A DNA stretch of 64,000 nucleotides from Bradyrhizobium valentinum. GTDB lineage: Bacteria > Pseudomonadota > Alphaproteobacteria > Rhizobiales > Xanthobacteraceae. The translations under genes and the position numbers were made by a program. How positions within the stretch are numbered: position 1 is the first letter of the stretch; every line of letters begins with the position of its first letter. The notes under the pieces are model-generated. The model worked only from the letters and a program-made list of their open reading frames with translations, was not told where the DNA came from and did no database searches. The DNA is taken from NCBI RefSeq assembly GCF_001440405.1, contig NZ_LLXX01000067.1, positions 340 to 64,339 of the forward strand. Reading direction: 5' to 3'. Below, in pieces: positions 1 to 9,659 of the stretch.

Positions 1-861
1 GTAGCGGTGTCCTTTCCGCAGATGGGGTTCTTCCTGTGGAGGGTTGGGATCCGGCTCCACCACCTTCCGGTACAGATGCCAGGTGGCATGACCGAGCACC
101 GGCAGAACGACGGCGAGACCGACGAAGACCGGCAACGAACCGATCACCAGCAGCGCCGCGACGATCAGCCCCCACCCGGCCATGGCAACCGGATTCATCA
201 TGACAGCCCGCAGCGAGGTCCGGATGGCGTCGATTGCAGTCGCATGGCGATCGAGCATCAATGGAAACGACACAACACTGACGCACAGCGCCACGACCGC
301 GAACAGAAAACCAACGCCGCAACCGACGATGATGAGCGACCATCCGTCCGGCGTCGTCAGCACGCGCGATGCGAAATCGGGGATGCTCGCAGCCGGAGCG
401 TGGCCGAAGATCGAGACGTAGATAGCGTTCGCTGCGCCGATCCAGGCCCCGAACAGAACGAGCAGGAGCACGCCGAGCTCGATCATGGCGCCGAAAGCCG
501 GAGCGCGCAGCACGGAAAGCGCATCCCATGCGCCGACTGCCTCGCCGCGCTCGCGGCGGCGGCTGAGCTCGTAGAGACCAATCGCGGCAAAGGGGCCAAT
601 CAAGGCAAACCCGGCTGCCAGCGGAAACAGCAGCGGCAGTATCGAATAGCCAAGGACCATCCTGAACAGAAAAATACCGAGAACAGGATAAATCACGCAC
701 AGGACGACCGCGTGACTTGGCATTGCACTGAAGTCTTCCCAACCCAGGCGCAGCGCCTCGCCCAGGTCGGACAGTTTGATCTTGCGAACGGGATATGTGG
801 CGGCGTCGCCGAATACGTGCCGTGCAACTTTTGAGATGTTGTCGGAATACACAGTGGCCAT
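1..861 (-). CDS. DUF2189 multi-pass membrane protein (3' end cut by window)
   Basis: The frame stays open for 287 codons from an ATG at 861 to the window edge with no stop, so the C-terminus is missing. The product has a short soluble N-terminus ending in a KIKLSDLGEALRLGWEDF segment, then about five or six hydrophobic helices, including a stretch with GPFAAIGLYELSRRRE. That layout is typical of DUF2189 integral membrane proteins, whose function is unknown. It is transcribed away from the cox operon. The family call rests on recognised sequence style. Confidence 0.8.
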   Translation of the reverse strand, partial: MATVYSDNISKVARHVFGDAATYPVRKIKLSDLGEALRLGWEDFSAMPSHAVVLCVIYPVLGIFLFRMVLGYSILPLLFPLAAGFALIGPFAAIGLYELSRRRERGEAVGAWDALSVLRAPAFGAMIELGVLLLVLFGAWIGAANAIYVSIFGHAPAASIPDFASRVLTTPDGWSLIIVGCGVGFLFAVVALCVSVVSFPLMLDRHATAIDAIRTSLRAVMMNPVAMAGWGLIVAALLVIGSLPVFVGLAVVLPVLGHATWHLYRKVVEPDPNPPQEEPHLRKGHRY

Positions 862-1402
862 GGACACACCCTCTCGTGCTGTTGCGGCGGTCAAAATGAC
901 GCGCCGCAACCCACGCGTCTCCGCCCTGATGTGCGAGAGTCGCGGTCGAGCCGAGTACGGCCAAGTGCAACGAAAGGAGCTTAGCCGGACGAAACTTGTC
1001 GCGACCTACCCAGCATGTTTAGCGCGATTGGAGTTGGACGGCAACGGTTGGGGTGAATTGCGCACGCGTACGGCCATTTGGTGCGTTGCGTCATTATCAA
1101 CCGATGGTGCCGGCTGATGCTCGCCGGCTGGCGCCACCAGTCTGGCGCACCTCCGAGGGGGCATAGTTCTCTATTGCTCTATTGACGCGCGGCTCGACGC
1201 GTACCATCCTTAGTTTCTGACGCCCGGTTCCGATGATTAGCGGTCGTACGTGTGCTCCGTGCCACGTTTAGATGTCGCGACCGATCACATGGGCGAGGCA
1301 AGACACACTGCGATGGCGCATGTGAAGTCGGCCATCGAGACAGGTGTGAGCTCCGCCCTTTAGTTCGTCTCCATTGCCTTTGGTGGCAAGGAGGAATGAG
1401 GG
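862..1402. promoter_or_regulatory. Divergent intergenic region before the cox operon
   Basis: This 541-bp gap separates the DUF2189 gene (leftward) from the oxidase operon (rightward), so it must hold both promoters. I see no convincing gene in it and no clear FixK-type TTGA-N6-TCAA box. A strong ribosome binding site, AAGGAGG, lies a few bases before the ATG at 1403. Confidence 0.5.
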
Positions 1403-2236
1403 ATGGTTGTCGCTATCATACTGCTTTTAGTTGCAGTCGGCTCGGTGCTGTTTCACATCTACAGCCCGTGGTGGTGGACGCCGATCGCCACCAATTGGAG
1501 CTACATCGACCACACCATCAGCATCACCTTCTGGATCACCGGCTTCGTCTTCTTCGCGGTGATCGCATTCATGGCCTATTGCGTCCTCCGCTTTCACCAC
1601 AAGGAAGGAAGGCAGGCACACTATAATCCGGAAAACAAGAAGCTCGAGTGGTGGCTCACGATCGGAACTGCGATCGGCGTTGGAGCCATGTTGGCGCCCG
1701 GCTTGGTGGTCTGGCACCAGTTCGTCACGGTTCCGGCCGACGCTACCGAGATCGAGGTTATGGGCCAGCAATGGAGTTGGAACTACCGTCTCCCAGGCAA
1801 GGATGGCCGGATGGGCACGACCGATGTCCGCTACGTCAGCTCCGAGAATCCATTGGGCTTGAACCCTGACGATCAGCATGGGCAAGACGACGTCGTCATC
1901 GCAAGCGAAGACTTGCACCTTCCCGTCGGGAAGCCGGTCAAGGTTTTGCTCCGCTCCCTCGATGTCTTGCACGATTTCTATGTGCCCGAGTTCCGGGCCA
2001 AGATGGACATGGTCCCGGGCATGGTCACCTATTTCTGGATGACCCCGATCCGAACCGGAACGTTCGATGTTCTCTGCGCCGAGTTGTGCGGCGCAGCGCA
2101 CGCGCAAATGCGCTCCAAGGTTATCGTCGAAGAAGAGAATGACTATAAGGCCTGGCTGGAGAAGCAGAAGACGTATGCGGAATTGTCAGGCCGAAGCGCC
2201 GTTATGAGGGCGACGTACGAATCCGGCGGCAAGTAA
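1403..2236 (+). CDS. coxM: Cytochrome c oxidase subunit II (CoxM-type)
   Basis: This is the electron-entry subunit of a haem-copper terminal oxidase in the inner membrane; it passes electrons from cytochrome c to subunit I through the CuA centre. Hydrophobic segments lie near residues 1-20, 40-62 and 85-105, followed by a periplasmic cupredoxin domain. All CuA ligands are visible: His190 (VLHDFYVPEF), then Cys225, Glu227, Cys229, His233 and Met236 in CAELCGAAHAQM. There is no fused C-terminal cytochrome c domain. It is the first gene of five in one direction. With two III-type genes downstream, the layout matches the coxMNOP alternative oxidase described in Bradyrhizobium japonicum; the exact gene letter is inferred from that order. 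Confidence 0.93.
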   Translation: MVVAIILLLVAVGSVLFHIYSPWWWTPIATNWSYIDHTISITFWITGFVFFAVIAFMAYCVLRFHHKEGRQAHYNPENKKLEWWLTIGTAIGVGAMLAPGLVVWHQFVTVPADATEIEVMGQQWSWNYRLPGKDGRMGTTDVRYVSSENPLGLNPDDQHGQDDVVIASEDLHLPVGKPVKVLLRSLDVLHDFYVPEFRAKMDMVPGMVTYFWMTPIRTGTFDVLCAELCGAAHAQMRSKVIVEEENDYKAWLEKQKTYAELSGRSAVMRATYESGGK

Positions 2237-2317
2237 GAAATGCCGTTGCAAGATAGATTGGGCGCGTGAAACCAACTCATCGCCCGCTTTATGGAAACGA
2301 CCGAGGAGGTGTCTTCG

Positions 2318-4096
2318 ATGGTCGATGTCCCGTATGACAGAATCGCAGACGTTCCGCCTGCCGAAGTGCCGGAGGTTGAACTCTATCATCCCAAAAGCTG
2401 GTGGACGCAGTACGTCTTTTCGCAGGACGCCAAAGTCATCGCCATCCAGTACTCGCTCACAGCGACGGCAATCGGGCTGGTAGCTTTGGTGCTGTCGTGG
2501 CTGATGCGGCTGCAGTTGGGATTTCCCGGCACGTTCTCCTTCATCGATGCAAATCAATATCTCCAGTTCATCACCATGCACGGCATGATCATGGTGATCT
2601 ACCTGCTGACAGCGTTGTTCCTGGGAGGCTTCGGCAACTACCTGATCCCGCTGATGGTCGGCGCCCGGGACATGGTCTTCCCCTATGTGAACATGCTGAG
2701 CTACTGGGTCTACCTGCTCGCAGTCCTAGTGCTGGCATCGACCTTTTTCGTGCCCGGCGGGCCCACCGGCGCCGGCTGGACGCTGTACCCGCCGCAGGCG
2801 ATTCTCTCCGGCACCCCCGGGCAGGATTGGGGCATCATTCTGATGCTGTCCTCGCTGATCCTGTTCATCATCGGCTTCACCATGGGCGGGCTGAACTATG
2901 TCGTGACGGTGCTGCAGGCGCGTACCCGCGGCATGACGCTGATGCGCATGCCCCTGACAGTGTGGGGCATCTTCACGGCTACGGTGATGGCGCTGTTGGC
3001 CTTCCCGGCGCTGTTCGTCGCCTCTGTCATGATGCTGTTCGACCGCGTGCTGGGAACCAGCTTCTTCATGCCTGCACTCGTCGAGATGGGGCAGCAGATG
3101 AAGTATGGCGGCGGCAGCCCGATCCTGTTCCAGCATCTGTTCTGGTTCTTCGGCCATCCTGAAGTCTACATCGTCGCTCTGCCCGCCTTCGGCATCGTTT
3201 CCGATCTGATCAGCACCCATGCGCGAAAGAACATCTTCGGCTATCGCATGATGGTTTGGGCCATCGTGGCAATCGGTGCGCTCAGCTTCATCGTATGGGC
3301 GCACCACATGTATGTGAGCGGCATGCACCCGCATTTCGGGTTCTTCTTCGCTACGACAACGCTCATCATCGCCATCCCGACCGCCATCAAGGTCTACAAC
3401 TGGGTGCTAACCCTGTGGCGCGGCGACATTCATCTCACCGTCCCGATGTTGTTCGCCCTCGGCTTTATCATCACGTTCGTGAACGGCGGGCTCACCGGCC
3501 TCTTCCTCGGCAACGTCGTCGTGGATGTCCCGCTCTCGGATACCATGTTCGTCGTCGCGCATTTCCATATGGTGATGGGCGTGGCGCCGATCATGGTTGT
3601 GCTGGGCGCGATCTATCATTGGTACCCCAAGGTAACGGGACGAATGCTGGATGATTGGATGGGCAAGTTTCACTTCTGGGTAACGTTCCTCGGCGCCTAT
3701 CTGATCTTCTTCCCCATGCATTACATTGGACTGCTCGGAGTTCCGCGCCGCTACCACGAGATCGGCGAAGCGGCGTTCATCCCGTCATCGACCCACACGC
3801 TCAATGCCTTTATCACCGTGATGGCTTTGATGGTGGGCTTCGCCCAGATGGTGTTCCTGTTCAATCTCGTCTGGAGCTATTTCAAGGGCAGGCCTTCCGG
3901 CGGCAATCCATGGCGGGCGACAACGCTGGAGTGGCAGACGCCGGAGACCCCGCCCGGGCACGGCAACTGGGGCAAGGAGCTCCCGGTGGTTTATCGCTGG
4001 GCGTATGACTACAGCGTGCCCGGCGCTGAGCAGGACTTCATTCCGCAGAACCAGCCGCCGCGGCCGACACGGGCTGTTCAGGAAGCTGCGCCATGA
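2318..4096 (+). CDS. coxN: Cytochrome c oxidase subunit I (CoxN-type)
   Basis: This is the catalytic haem-copper subunit that reduces O2 and pumps protons, with twelve or so membrane helices. Counting from this start, His88 (MHGMIM) and His417 are expected low-spin haem ligands, His415 the high-spin haem ligand, His280 with Tyr284 (GHPEVY) and His329/His330 (WAHHMY) the CuB site, and Glu282 the D-channel glutamate, making it an A1-type enzyme. An upstream in-frame ATG at 2291 exists, but GAGGAGGT at 2303-2310 sits seven bases before the ATG at 2318, so the shorter 592-residue form is preferred. The stop overlaps the next gene's start by four bases, implying translational coupling. Confidence 0.96.
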   Translation: MVDVPYDRIADVPPAEVPEVELYHPKSWWTQYVFSQDAKVIAIQYSLTATAIGLVALVLSWLMRLQLGFPGTFSFIDANQYLQFITMHGMIMVIYLLTALFLGGFGNYLIPLMVGARDMVFPYVNMLSYWVYLLAVLVLASTFFVPGGPTGAGWTLYPPQAILSGTPGQDWGIILMLSSLILFIIGFTMGGLNYVVTVLQARTRGMTLMRMPLTVWGIFTATVMALLAFPALFVASVMMLFDRVLGTSFFMPALVEMGQQMKYGGGSPILFQHLFWFFGHPEVYIVALPAFGIVSDLISTHARKNIFGYRMMVWAIVAIGALSFIVWAHHMYVSGMHPHFGFFFATTTLIIAIPTAIKVYNWVLTLWRGDIHLTVPMLFALGFIITFVNGGLTGLFLGNVVVDVPLSDTMFVVAHFHMVMGVAPIMVVLGAIYHWYPKVTGRMLDDWMGKFHFWVTFLGAYLIFFPMHYIGLLGVPRRYHEIGEAAFIPSSTHTLNAFITVMALMVGFAQMVFLFNLVWSYFKGRPSGGNPWRATTLEWQTPETPPGHGNWGKELPVVYRWAYDYSVPGAEQDFIPQNQPPRPTRAVQEAAP

Positions 4097-4797
4097 GCGC
4101 AATCATCCTGTTCATGGCTGTGATAGCGGTCATCATCGGATGGTGGCTCGCGCAGCAACGGCTCACAGCCAAACCCTGGCTGGAGGAAGGTTCGATCGAT
4201 CGCTTCCCTGGCACGGGAGCAATGACCTTGCCGGCAGCGAAGATCGGACTGGGAGTGTTTCTCGCTGTCGCCAGTTCGCTGTTCGCACTTTTCATGAGCG
4301 CTTATTCCATGCGCATGAACATGGTGGACTGGCGGGCGCTGCCCGTGCCGGGGCTGCTGTGGTTCAACACCGGCGTTCTGGTCGTGAGCAGCGTCGCGCT
4401 GCAATGGGCATACGTGGCGGCGCGCCGGAACAGTATGGACGGTGTAATCGTCGGCCTCTGCGCGGGGGGAGCCTCCGCCGTTATATTCCTGGTTGGGCAA
4501 CTGCTGGCGTGGCAACAATTGAGGGCCGCGGGCTATTTCGTGGCGTCCAATCCGGCCAATTCCTTCTTCTACATGATCACCGCGGCGCACGGGCTGCACC
4601 TGATGGGCGGTCTGGTGGCCCTGGGCAGAACGACAGCCAAGGTGTGGCGCGGCGCTGAGATGCCCCAGGTGCGCCTGAGTGTGGAGCTCTGCACCATCTA
4701 CTGGCATTTCCTGCTGTTGGTCTGGCTGGTCTTGCTCGGTCTGTTGACGGGCTGGACAGACGATTTCGTCGACATCTGTCGCCGGCTGCTCAGCTAG
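4093..4797 (+). CDS. coxO: Haem-copper oxidase subunit III-family protein (CoxO-type)
   Basis: A 234-residue membrane protein of the cytochrome oxidase subunit III fold. Late helices carry the family signatures AAHGLHLMGG and TIYWHFLLLVWLVL. It overlaps coxN by ATGA. It differs strongly from the following III-type protein, so the operon encodes two distinct III-like subunits rather than a duplicated one. Subunit III normally stabilises the proton-pumping core and is not catalytic. The coxO name follows the B. japonicum coxMNOP order. Confidence 0.85.
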   Translation: MSAIILFMAVIAVIIGWWLAQQRLTAKPWLEEGSIDRFPGTGAMTLPAAKIGLGVFLAVASSLFALFMSAYSMRMNMVDWRALPVPGLLWFNTGVLVVSSVALQWAYVAARRNSMDGVIVGLCAGGASAVIFLVGQLLAWQQLRAAGYFVASNPANSFFYMITAAHGLHLMGGLVALGRTTAKVWRGAEMPQVRLSVELCTIYWHFLLLVWLVLLGLLTGWTDDFVDICRRLLS

Positions 4798-4808
4798 GGA
4801 GAGACCAG

Positions 4809-5531
4809 ATGGCAGAGACGGCGCTGACAAACCCTGAAAAATCGCCTGCGCAGTCTGCCGGCTGGAAGGGCATCGCTGCCGACTGGTCGTCGGATCAGCG
4901 CGCCTTCAAGAATGTCTCCTGGGGGAAGGCCATGATGTGGATCTTCCTCCTGAGCGACACCTTTATCTTCAGTTGTTTTCTGCTGTCGTACATGACGGCG
5001 CGAATGTCCACGACCGTGCCGTGGCCGAATCCGAGCGAGGTATTCGCTCTCGAGATTGCGGGGCACCATATCCCCCTCATCCTGATCGCCATCATGACCT
5101 TCGTCCTGATCAGCAGCAGCGGGACCATGGCGATGGCCGTCAATTTCGGCTACCGCCGTGATCGCGTCAAAACCGCAGTGTTGATGCTGGTCACAGCGGC
5201 GCTCGGCGCAACGTTCGTCGGAATGCAGGCCTTCGAATGGACCAAGCTGATCATGGAGGGCGTGCGGCCCTGGGAAAACCCCTGGGGCGCGGCGCAGTTC
5301 GGCTCCAGCTTTTTCATGATCACGGGGTTCCACGGCACCCACGTGACGTTCGGCGTGATCTTCCTGGTCGCTATCGCACGAAAGGTTTGGCGCGGGGATT
5401 TCGATCACGGGCGCCGCGGCTTCTTCACGAGCCGGAAGGGGAATTACGAGATCGTCGAAATAATGGGCCTGTACTGGCACTTCGTCGATCTTGTGTGGGT
5501 TTTCATCTTCGCCTTTTTTTACCTTTGGTGA
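4809..5531 (+). CDS. coxP: Cytochrome c oxidase subunit III (CoxP-type)
   Basis: A 240-residue subunit III homologue. After a soluble N-terminus of about 35 residues come helices with WIFLLSDTFIFSCFL, a glutamate-bearing AFEWTKLI segment, FFMITGFHGTHVTFGV and the terminal GLYWHFVDLVWVFIF signature. It is closer to canonical CoxC/CtaE than the preceding gene product. It starts 11 bases after coxO with a GGGAGA ribosome binding site. Membership of the same oxidase complex is inferred from position. Confidence 0.9.
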   Translation: MAETALTNPEKSPAQSAGWKGIAADWSSDQRAFKNVSWGKAMMWIFLLSDTFIFSCFLLSYMTARMSTTVPWPNPSEVFALEIAGHHIPLILIAIMTFVLISSSGTMAMAVNFGYRRDRVKTAVLMLVTAALGATFVGMQAFEWTKLIMEGVRPWENPWGAAQFGSSFFMITGFHGTHVTFGVIFLVAIARKVWRGDFDHGRRGFFTSRKGNYEIVEIMGLYWHFVDLVWVFIFAFFYLW

Positions 5532-5540
5532 GGCCGGCAC

Positions 5541-5942
5541 ATGACAGAAGCAGCACTACACTTGGAAGGTCGACGAGAACAGCTACACACCCATGTGCCT
5601 GACGCAGCCGTATCAGGAGCCGTGCACGCAGAGGGGCAGCAGCATCCGATCAAGCTCTATCTCGTGGTCTGGGGATGGTTGTTTGTCCTCAGCACTTTCT
5701 CCTATCTCGTCGACTACTTTGGCCTCCAGGGCTATCTCAGATGGTCGCTGATCCTGCTGTTCATGGTGCTGAAGGCCGGCTTGATCGTCGCCGTATTCAT
5801 GCACATGGCCTGGGAGCGGCTGGCGCTCAGCTATGCCATCCTGCTGCCCCCGGTTCTGGTGCTGGTGTTCGTGGCCATCATGGTGTTCGAATCCGAGTAC
5901 ACGCACCTCATCCGGGTCCTGTTCTTCGCGGCGCCGACTTGA
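5541..5942 (+). CDS. Cytochrome c oxidase subunit IV family protein
   Basis: A 133-residue protein with a soluble, His-rich N-terminus of about 40 residues and three hydrophobic helices, including FMVLKAGLIVAVFMHMAWE, a hallmark of the small CyoD/CoxF-type subunit IV. It starts nine bases after coxP and is the last gene of the oxidase operon. No haem-insertion or copper-chaperone genes (ctaA, ctaB, ctaG, sco) follow, so assembly factors must come from elsewhere. No clear intrinsic terminator is visible in the convergent gap to nadE. Confidence 0.85.
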   Translation: MTEAALHLEGRREQLHTHVPDAAVSGAVHAEGQQHPIKLYLVVWGWLFVLSTFSYLVDYFGLQGYLRWSLILLFMVLKAGLIVAVFMHMAWERLALSYAILLPPVLVLVFVAIMVFESEYTHLIRVLFFAAPT

Positions 5943-6054
5943 GTACTGCCGCCTTGCACCACAAAGGGGGACACCGGGAAACGTCGGGACGCGCACGCTA
6001 GAGGCGTTTCGCGAAGCCGCCTATCGGGAAACCATCAATCCGCTGGGCTAGAGT

Positions 6055-7803
6055 TTATCCGTCAAATACGTCCGCCGAGGCGCGGCCGGCGCGCGCGACC
6101 AGCTTCTCGTCGGGCGCGGGCAATGCCGTGCCGCTGTCACGGAAGCGGTTGGTGATGGGATAGCGGCGGTCGCGACCAAAATTCTTTTCCGTCACCTTGA
6201 CGCCCGGGGCCGCCTGCCGCCGCTTGTATTCGGCAACGTTGAGCAGGCGGTCGATCCGCGTCACTACGTCAGCCGGGAAACCGGCCGCGATGATCGTGGC
6301 CAACGGTTCCTCGCGCTCCACCAGCCGTTCGAGGATCGCATCCAGCATTTCATAGGGCGGCAGCGAATCCTGGTCGGTCTGGTTCTCGCGCAACTCCGCC
6401 GTCGGCGGCCGGGTGATGATATTGGCCGGAATGACTTCCCCGGACGGACCAAGCGCGCCGTCCGGCTTCCACTCGTTGCGAAGGCTCGAGAGGCGGAACA
6501 CTTCGGTCTTGTAGATGTCCTTGATCGGATTGAAGCCGCCGTTCATGTCGCCATAGAGCGTGGCGTAGCCGACCGACATTTCCGACTTGTTGCCGGTCGT
6601 GACCACCATCGCGCCGGTCTTGTTCGAGATCGCCATCAGCAGCGTGCCGCGGGCTCGCGCCTGCAGGTTTTCCTCGGTGATATCGCGCGGCAGGCCGGCG
6701 AACGGGCCGGACAGGATTTTTTCGAAGCCGTTGACGGCGTCGGCAATCGGCAGCACCTCGTAGCGGATGCCAAGCGCTTTCGCGAGCTTGGCGGCATCGT
6801 CAAGCGAGACTTGCGCCGTGAACCGGAACGGAAGCATCACGCCGCGGACCTGGTCGGCGCCGAGCGCATCGACCGCGATCGCCGCGCACAGCGCGGAATC
6901 GATGCCGCCGGAGATGCCGAGCAGCACACCCGGAAATCCGTTCTTGCGGACGTAATCGCGCAGGCCCAGCACGCAGGCGGCGTAATCGCCCTTGTCGCCC
7001 TCGACCAGCGGCACCGCCAGCCCGGAACAGCGCCAGCCGTCGGTGCCCTTGGTCCAGCGCAGCGTGGCGATGCTCTCTTCGAATGCCGGCAACTGCGCCG
7101 CCACCGAAAGATCGGCGTTGAGCGCGAACGACGCGCCGTCGAACACCAGTTCGTCCTGCCCGCCGATCTGGTTGAGATAGACCAGCGGCAGGCCGCTCTC
7201 GGTGACGCGGGCGACCGCGATCGACAGCCGGAGATCGTTCTTGTCGCGCGCATAGGGCGAGCCGTTCGGCACCACCAGGATTTCGGCGCCGGTCTCGGCG
7301 AGACACTCGACGACGTTTTCGTATTCCTCCGATTCTTCGAGCCAGATGTCCTCGCAGATGGGAACGCCGACGCGGATGCCCTTGACGGTCACCGGACCGG
7401 CAGCCGGACCGCGTGCGAACAGCCGCTTCTCGTCGAACACACCGTAATTCGGCAGGTTCGCCTTGAAACGAAGGGCGGCGATGCGGCCCTCATCGAGCAG
7501 CGCGCAGGCATTATAGAGCTTGCCGTCCTCGACCCAGGGCGTGCCGATCAGGACAGCCGGACCGCCGCCTGCCGTCTCGCGCGCCAGCTCCTCGACAGCC
7601 GCGCGGCAGGCCGCCTGGAACGCCGGCTTGAGCACCAGGTCTTCCGGCGGATAACCGCAGATGAACAGTTCGGGCAGCACCAGGAGATCGGCGCCGTCTG
7701 CCTTCGCCTTGTCCCGCGCGGCGCGCGCCTTGGCCGCGTTTCCCGTGACGTCGCCGACCGTCGGGTTCAACTGCGCCAGCGTGATCGTAAAGGTGTTGGT
7801 CAT
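6055..7803 (-). CDS. nadE: Glutamine-dependent NAD+ synthetase
   Basis: This cytosolic enzyme makes NAD+ from nicotinic acid adenine dinucleotide with ATP, taking ammonia from glutamine. The N-terminal nitrilase-like glutaminase domain shows its triad: Glu45 (LPELFICGYPP), Lys114 (RFKANLPNYG) and Cys150 (VPICEDIW). The C-terminal synthetase domain carries the PP-loop SGGIDS at residues 298-303. The 582-residue length is normal for the two-domain form. It is convergent with the cox operon and stands before dgkA on the same strand after a 44-bp gap. Confidence 0.96.
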   Translation of the reverse strand: MTNTFTITLAQLNPTVGDVTGNAAKARAARDKAKADGADLLVLPELFICGYPPEDLVLKPAFQAACRAAVEELARETAGGGPAVLIGTPWVEDGKLYNACALLDEGRIAALRFKANLPNYGVFDEKRLFARGPAAGPVTVKGIRVGVPICEDIWLEESEEYENVVECLAETGAEILVVPNGSPYARDKNDLRLSIAVARVTESGLPLVYLNQIGGQDELVFDGASFALNADLSVAAQLPAFEESIATLRWTKGTDGWRCSGLAVPLVEGDKGDYAACVLGLRDYVRKNGFPGVLLGISGGIDSALCAAIAVDALGADQVRGVMLPFRFTAQVSLDDAAKLAKALGIRYEVLPIADAVNGFEKILSGPFAGLPRDITEENLQARARGTLLMAISNKTGAMVVTTGNKSEMSVGYATLYGDMNGGFNPIKDIYKTEVFRLSSLRNEWKPDGALGPSGEVIPANIITRPPTAELRENQTDQDSLPPYEMLDAILERLVEREEPLATIIAAGFPADVVTRIDRLLNVAEYKRRQAAPGVKVTEKNFGRDRRYPITNRFRDSGTALPAPDEKLVARAGRASADVFDG

Positions 7804-7847
7804 GGGGCGATGGTGCCTTGCACAAGAGCAAACTGCAAATGCTCGCT

Positions 7848-8201
7848 TTAGAACGCCCCTATGCGTTCGGCGATGGCAAAGAGCCAGAACGCCCCGGCCA
7901 TCAGCAGCGCGACGCCGACCGCCGCCGAGCCCATGTCCTTGACCCGCCCGATCTGCGGATCGTGGTCGGTGGTGAGCCGGTCGGCGAGCTTCTCGATCGC
8001 AGTATTGAGTATCTCGACCACAAGGACAAACGCGACGGCCGCCACCAGTTCCACGCGGCGCATCACGCTCGCGCCGACCAGCCAGGCCAGCGGCACTGAA
8101 AGCGCCAGCGCGAACAGTTCCTCGCGGACGGCCTGCTCCGACCGGATCGCAAAAGCGAGGCCGTTACGGGTGTTGATCGTGGCCCGCCAGAGTCGCAACA
8201 A
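7848..8201 (-). CDS. dgkA: Diacylglycerol kinase (DgkA family)
   Basis: A 117-residue inner-membrane kinase with three helices that phosphorylates diacylglycerol, recycling lipid from membrane-derived glucan synthesis. The catalytic signature VEILNTAIEKLAD is present at 62-74 (Glu63, Glu70), as is an N-terminal amphipathic RATINTRNGLAFAIRSE segment. The start is an unusual TTG, one base after the DAHP synthase stop, with a second TTG codon next to it. Expression is probably by translational coupling to that gene. No functional link to the shikimate pathway is implied. Confidence 0.9.
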   Translation of the reverse strand: MLRLWRATINTRNGLAFAIRSEQAVREELFALALSVPLAWLVGASVMRRVELVAAVAFVLVVEILNTAIEKLADRLTTDHDPQIGRVKDMGSAAVGVALLMAGAFWLFAIAERIGAF

Positions 8202-8202
8202 A

Positions 8203-9591
8203 TCAGAGTCCCGCTGCGGCCGGCATCGGCTTTTCCTTACCGGCGCGTTCCTGCTTCAGCAGTTCGGCGATCAGGAAAGCCAGGTCGATCGATTGTTCGG
8301 CATTGAGGCGAGGATCGCAGACCGTGTGATAGCGGTCGTTGAGATCCTCGTCGGTGATGGCGCGCGCGCCGCCGATGCATTCGGTGACGTCCTGCCCGGT
8401 CATTTCCAGGTGCACGCCGCCGGCATGCGTCCCCTCCGCCGCATGGATGGCGAAGAACGACTTCACCTCCGACAACACCCGGTCGAACGGACGGGTCTTG
8501 TAGCCCGAGGTCGAGGTGATGGTGTTGCCGTGCATGGGATCGCAGGACCAGACCACGACCCGCCCTTCCCGCTGCACCGCGCGGATCAGCGGCGCGAGGT
8601 GATCGCCGACCTTGTCGGAGCCGAAACGGTTGATCAGCGTCAGCCGTCCGGGCTCGTTGTCGGGATTGAGGATGTCGATCAGCTCCAACAGCTCGTCCGG
8701 CTTCAGCGATGGACCGCATTTCAGCCCGATCGGGTTCTTGATGCCGCGGAAATATTCGACATGGCCGTGATCGAGCTGGCGGGTGCGATCGCCGATCCAG
8801 ATCATGTGGCCCGAGGTCGCGTACCAGTCGCCGGTCGTGGAATCGACCCGCGTCATCGCCTGCTCGTAGCCGAGCAGCAGCGCCTCATGGCTGGTGTAGA
8901 AATCGGTGGCGCGCAGTTCGGGGTGGCTTTCGAGATCAAGGCCGCAGGCGCGCATGAAATTCAGCGCGTCCGAGATACGGTCCGCCAGCTCCTTGTACCG
9001 CCGCGACTGCGGGGAATCCTTGAGGAAGCCGAGCATCCATTGATGAACGCTGCCGAGATTGGCGAAACCGCCGGTCGCGAACGCGCGGAGCAGGTTCAGC
9101 GTCGCCGCCGACTGCCGGTACGCCATCAACTGGCGCTGCGGATCGGGGATGCGCGCCTCGGGGGTGAAGGCGATGTCGTTGATGATGTCGCCGCGGTAGC
9201 TCGGCAGCTCGACGCCACCAACCTTTTCCGTATTCGACGAGCGCGGCTTTGCGAACTGCCCGGCGATGCGGCCGACCTTCACCACCGGCAGCGCGCCGGC
9301 ATAGGTGAGGACCACGGCCATCTGAAGCAGCACGCGGAAAAAGTCGCGGATGTTGTTGGCGCCGTGCTCGGCAAAACTCTCGGCGCAATCACCGCCCTGC
9401 AGCAGGAAGGCTTCGCCCGCGGCGACCCGGGCCAGCGCTTTTTTCAGGTTGCGGGCTTCGCCGGCGAACACCAGCGGGGGAAACGTGGCGAGCTGCGCCT
9501 CGACGTCGGCCAATGCTTTGGCATCGGGATAATCGGGCACTTGCAGCACCGGCTTGGCGCGCCAGCTATCGGGCGTCCACCGCTCGGACAT
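8203..9591 (-). CDS. aroG: Class II 3-deoxy-7-phosphoheptulonate (DAHP) synthase
   Basis: The first enzyme of the shikimate pathway, condensing phosphoenolpyruvate and erythrose 4-phosphate. The 462-residue protein has the features of the plant-like class II family: [11 protein letters not shown], the KPRSS motif, [20 protein letters not shown], and the metal and substrate-binding [10 protein letters not shown]. It is unrelated in sequence to E. coli AroF/G/H. Class II enzymes often sit in aromatic amino acid feedback loops. The leader upstream holds a terminator-like hairpin with competing pairings that may control transcription. Confidence 0.95.
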   Translation of the reverse strand: MSERWTPDSWRAKPVLQVPDYPDAKALADVEAQLATFPPLVFAGEARNLKKALARVAAGEAFLLQGGDCAESFAEHGANNIRDFFRVLLQMAVVLTYAGALPVVKVGRIAGQFAKPRSSNTEKVGGVELPSYRGDIINDIAFTPEARIPDPQRQLMAYRQSAATLNLLRAFATGGFANLGSVHQWMLGFLKDSPQSRRYKELADRISDALNFMRACGLDLESHPELRATDFYTSHEALLLGYEQAMTRVDSTTGDWYATSGHMIWIGDRTRQLDHGHVEYFRGIKNPIGLKCGPSLKPDELLELIDILNPDNEPGRLTLINRFGSDKVGDHLAPLIRAVQREGRVVVWSCDPMHGNTITSTSGYKTRPFDRVLSEVKSFFAIHAAEGTHAGGVHLEMTGQDVTECIGGARAITDEDLNDRYHTVCDPRLNAEQSIDLAFLIAELLKQERAGKEKPMPAAAGL

Positions 9592-9659
9592 GACGTTAAC
9601 TCCTGAGCAAAAACCGCTACTTATCCGCCTTCGCTAAAGCTTCGGCGGACGGGAAACTG

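Noticed and set aside
7..834. 275-codon plus-strand frame at the window start
   Set aside because: It is antisense to the DUF2189 membrane protein, which runs off the window edge on the minus strand.
7861..9606. 581-codon open frame on the plus strand
   Set aside because: It is antisense to the DAHP synthase and dgkA genes, which have full family motifs. Long antisense frames are expected in high-GC DNA.
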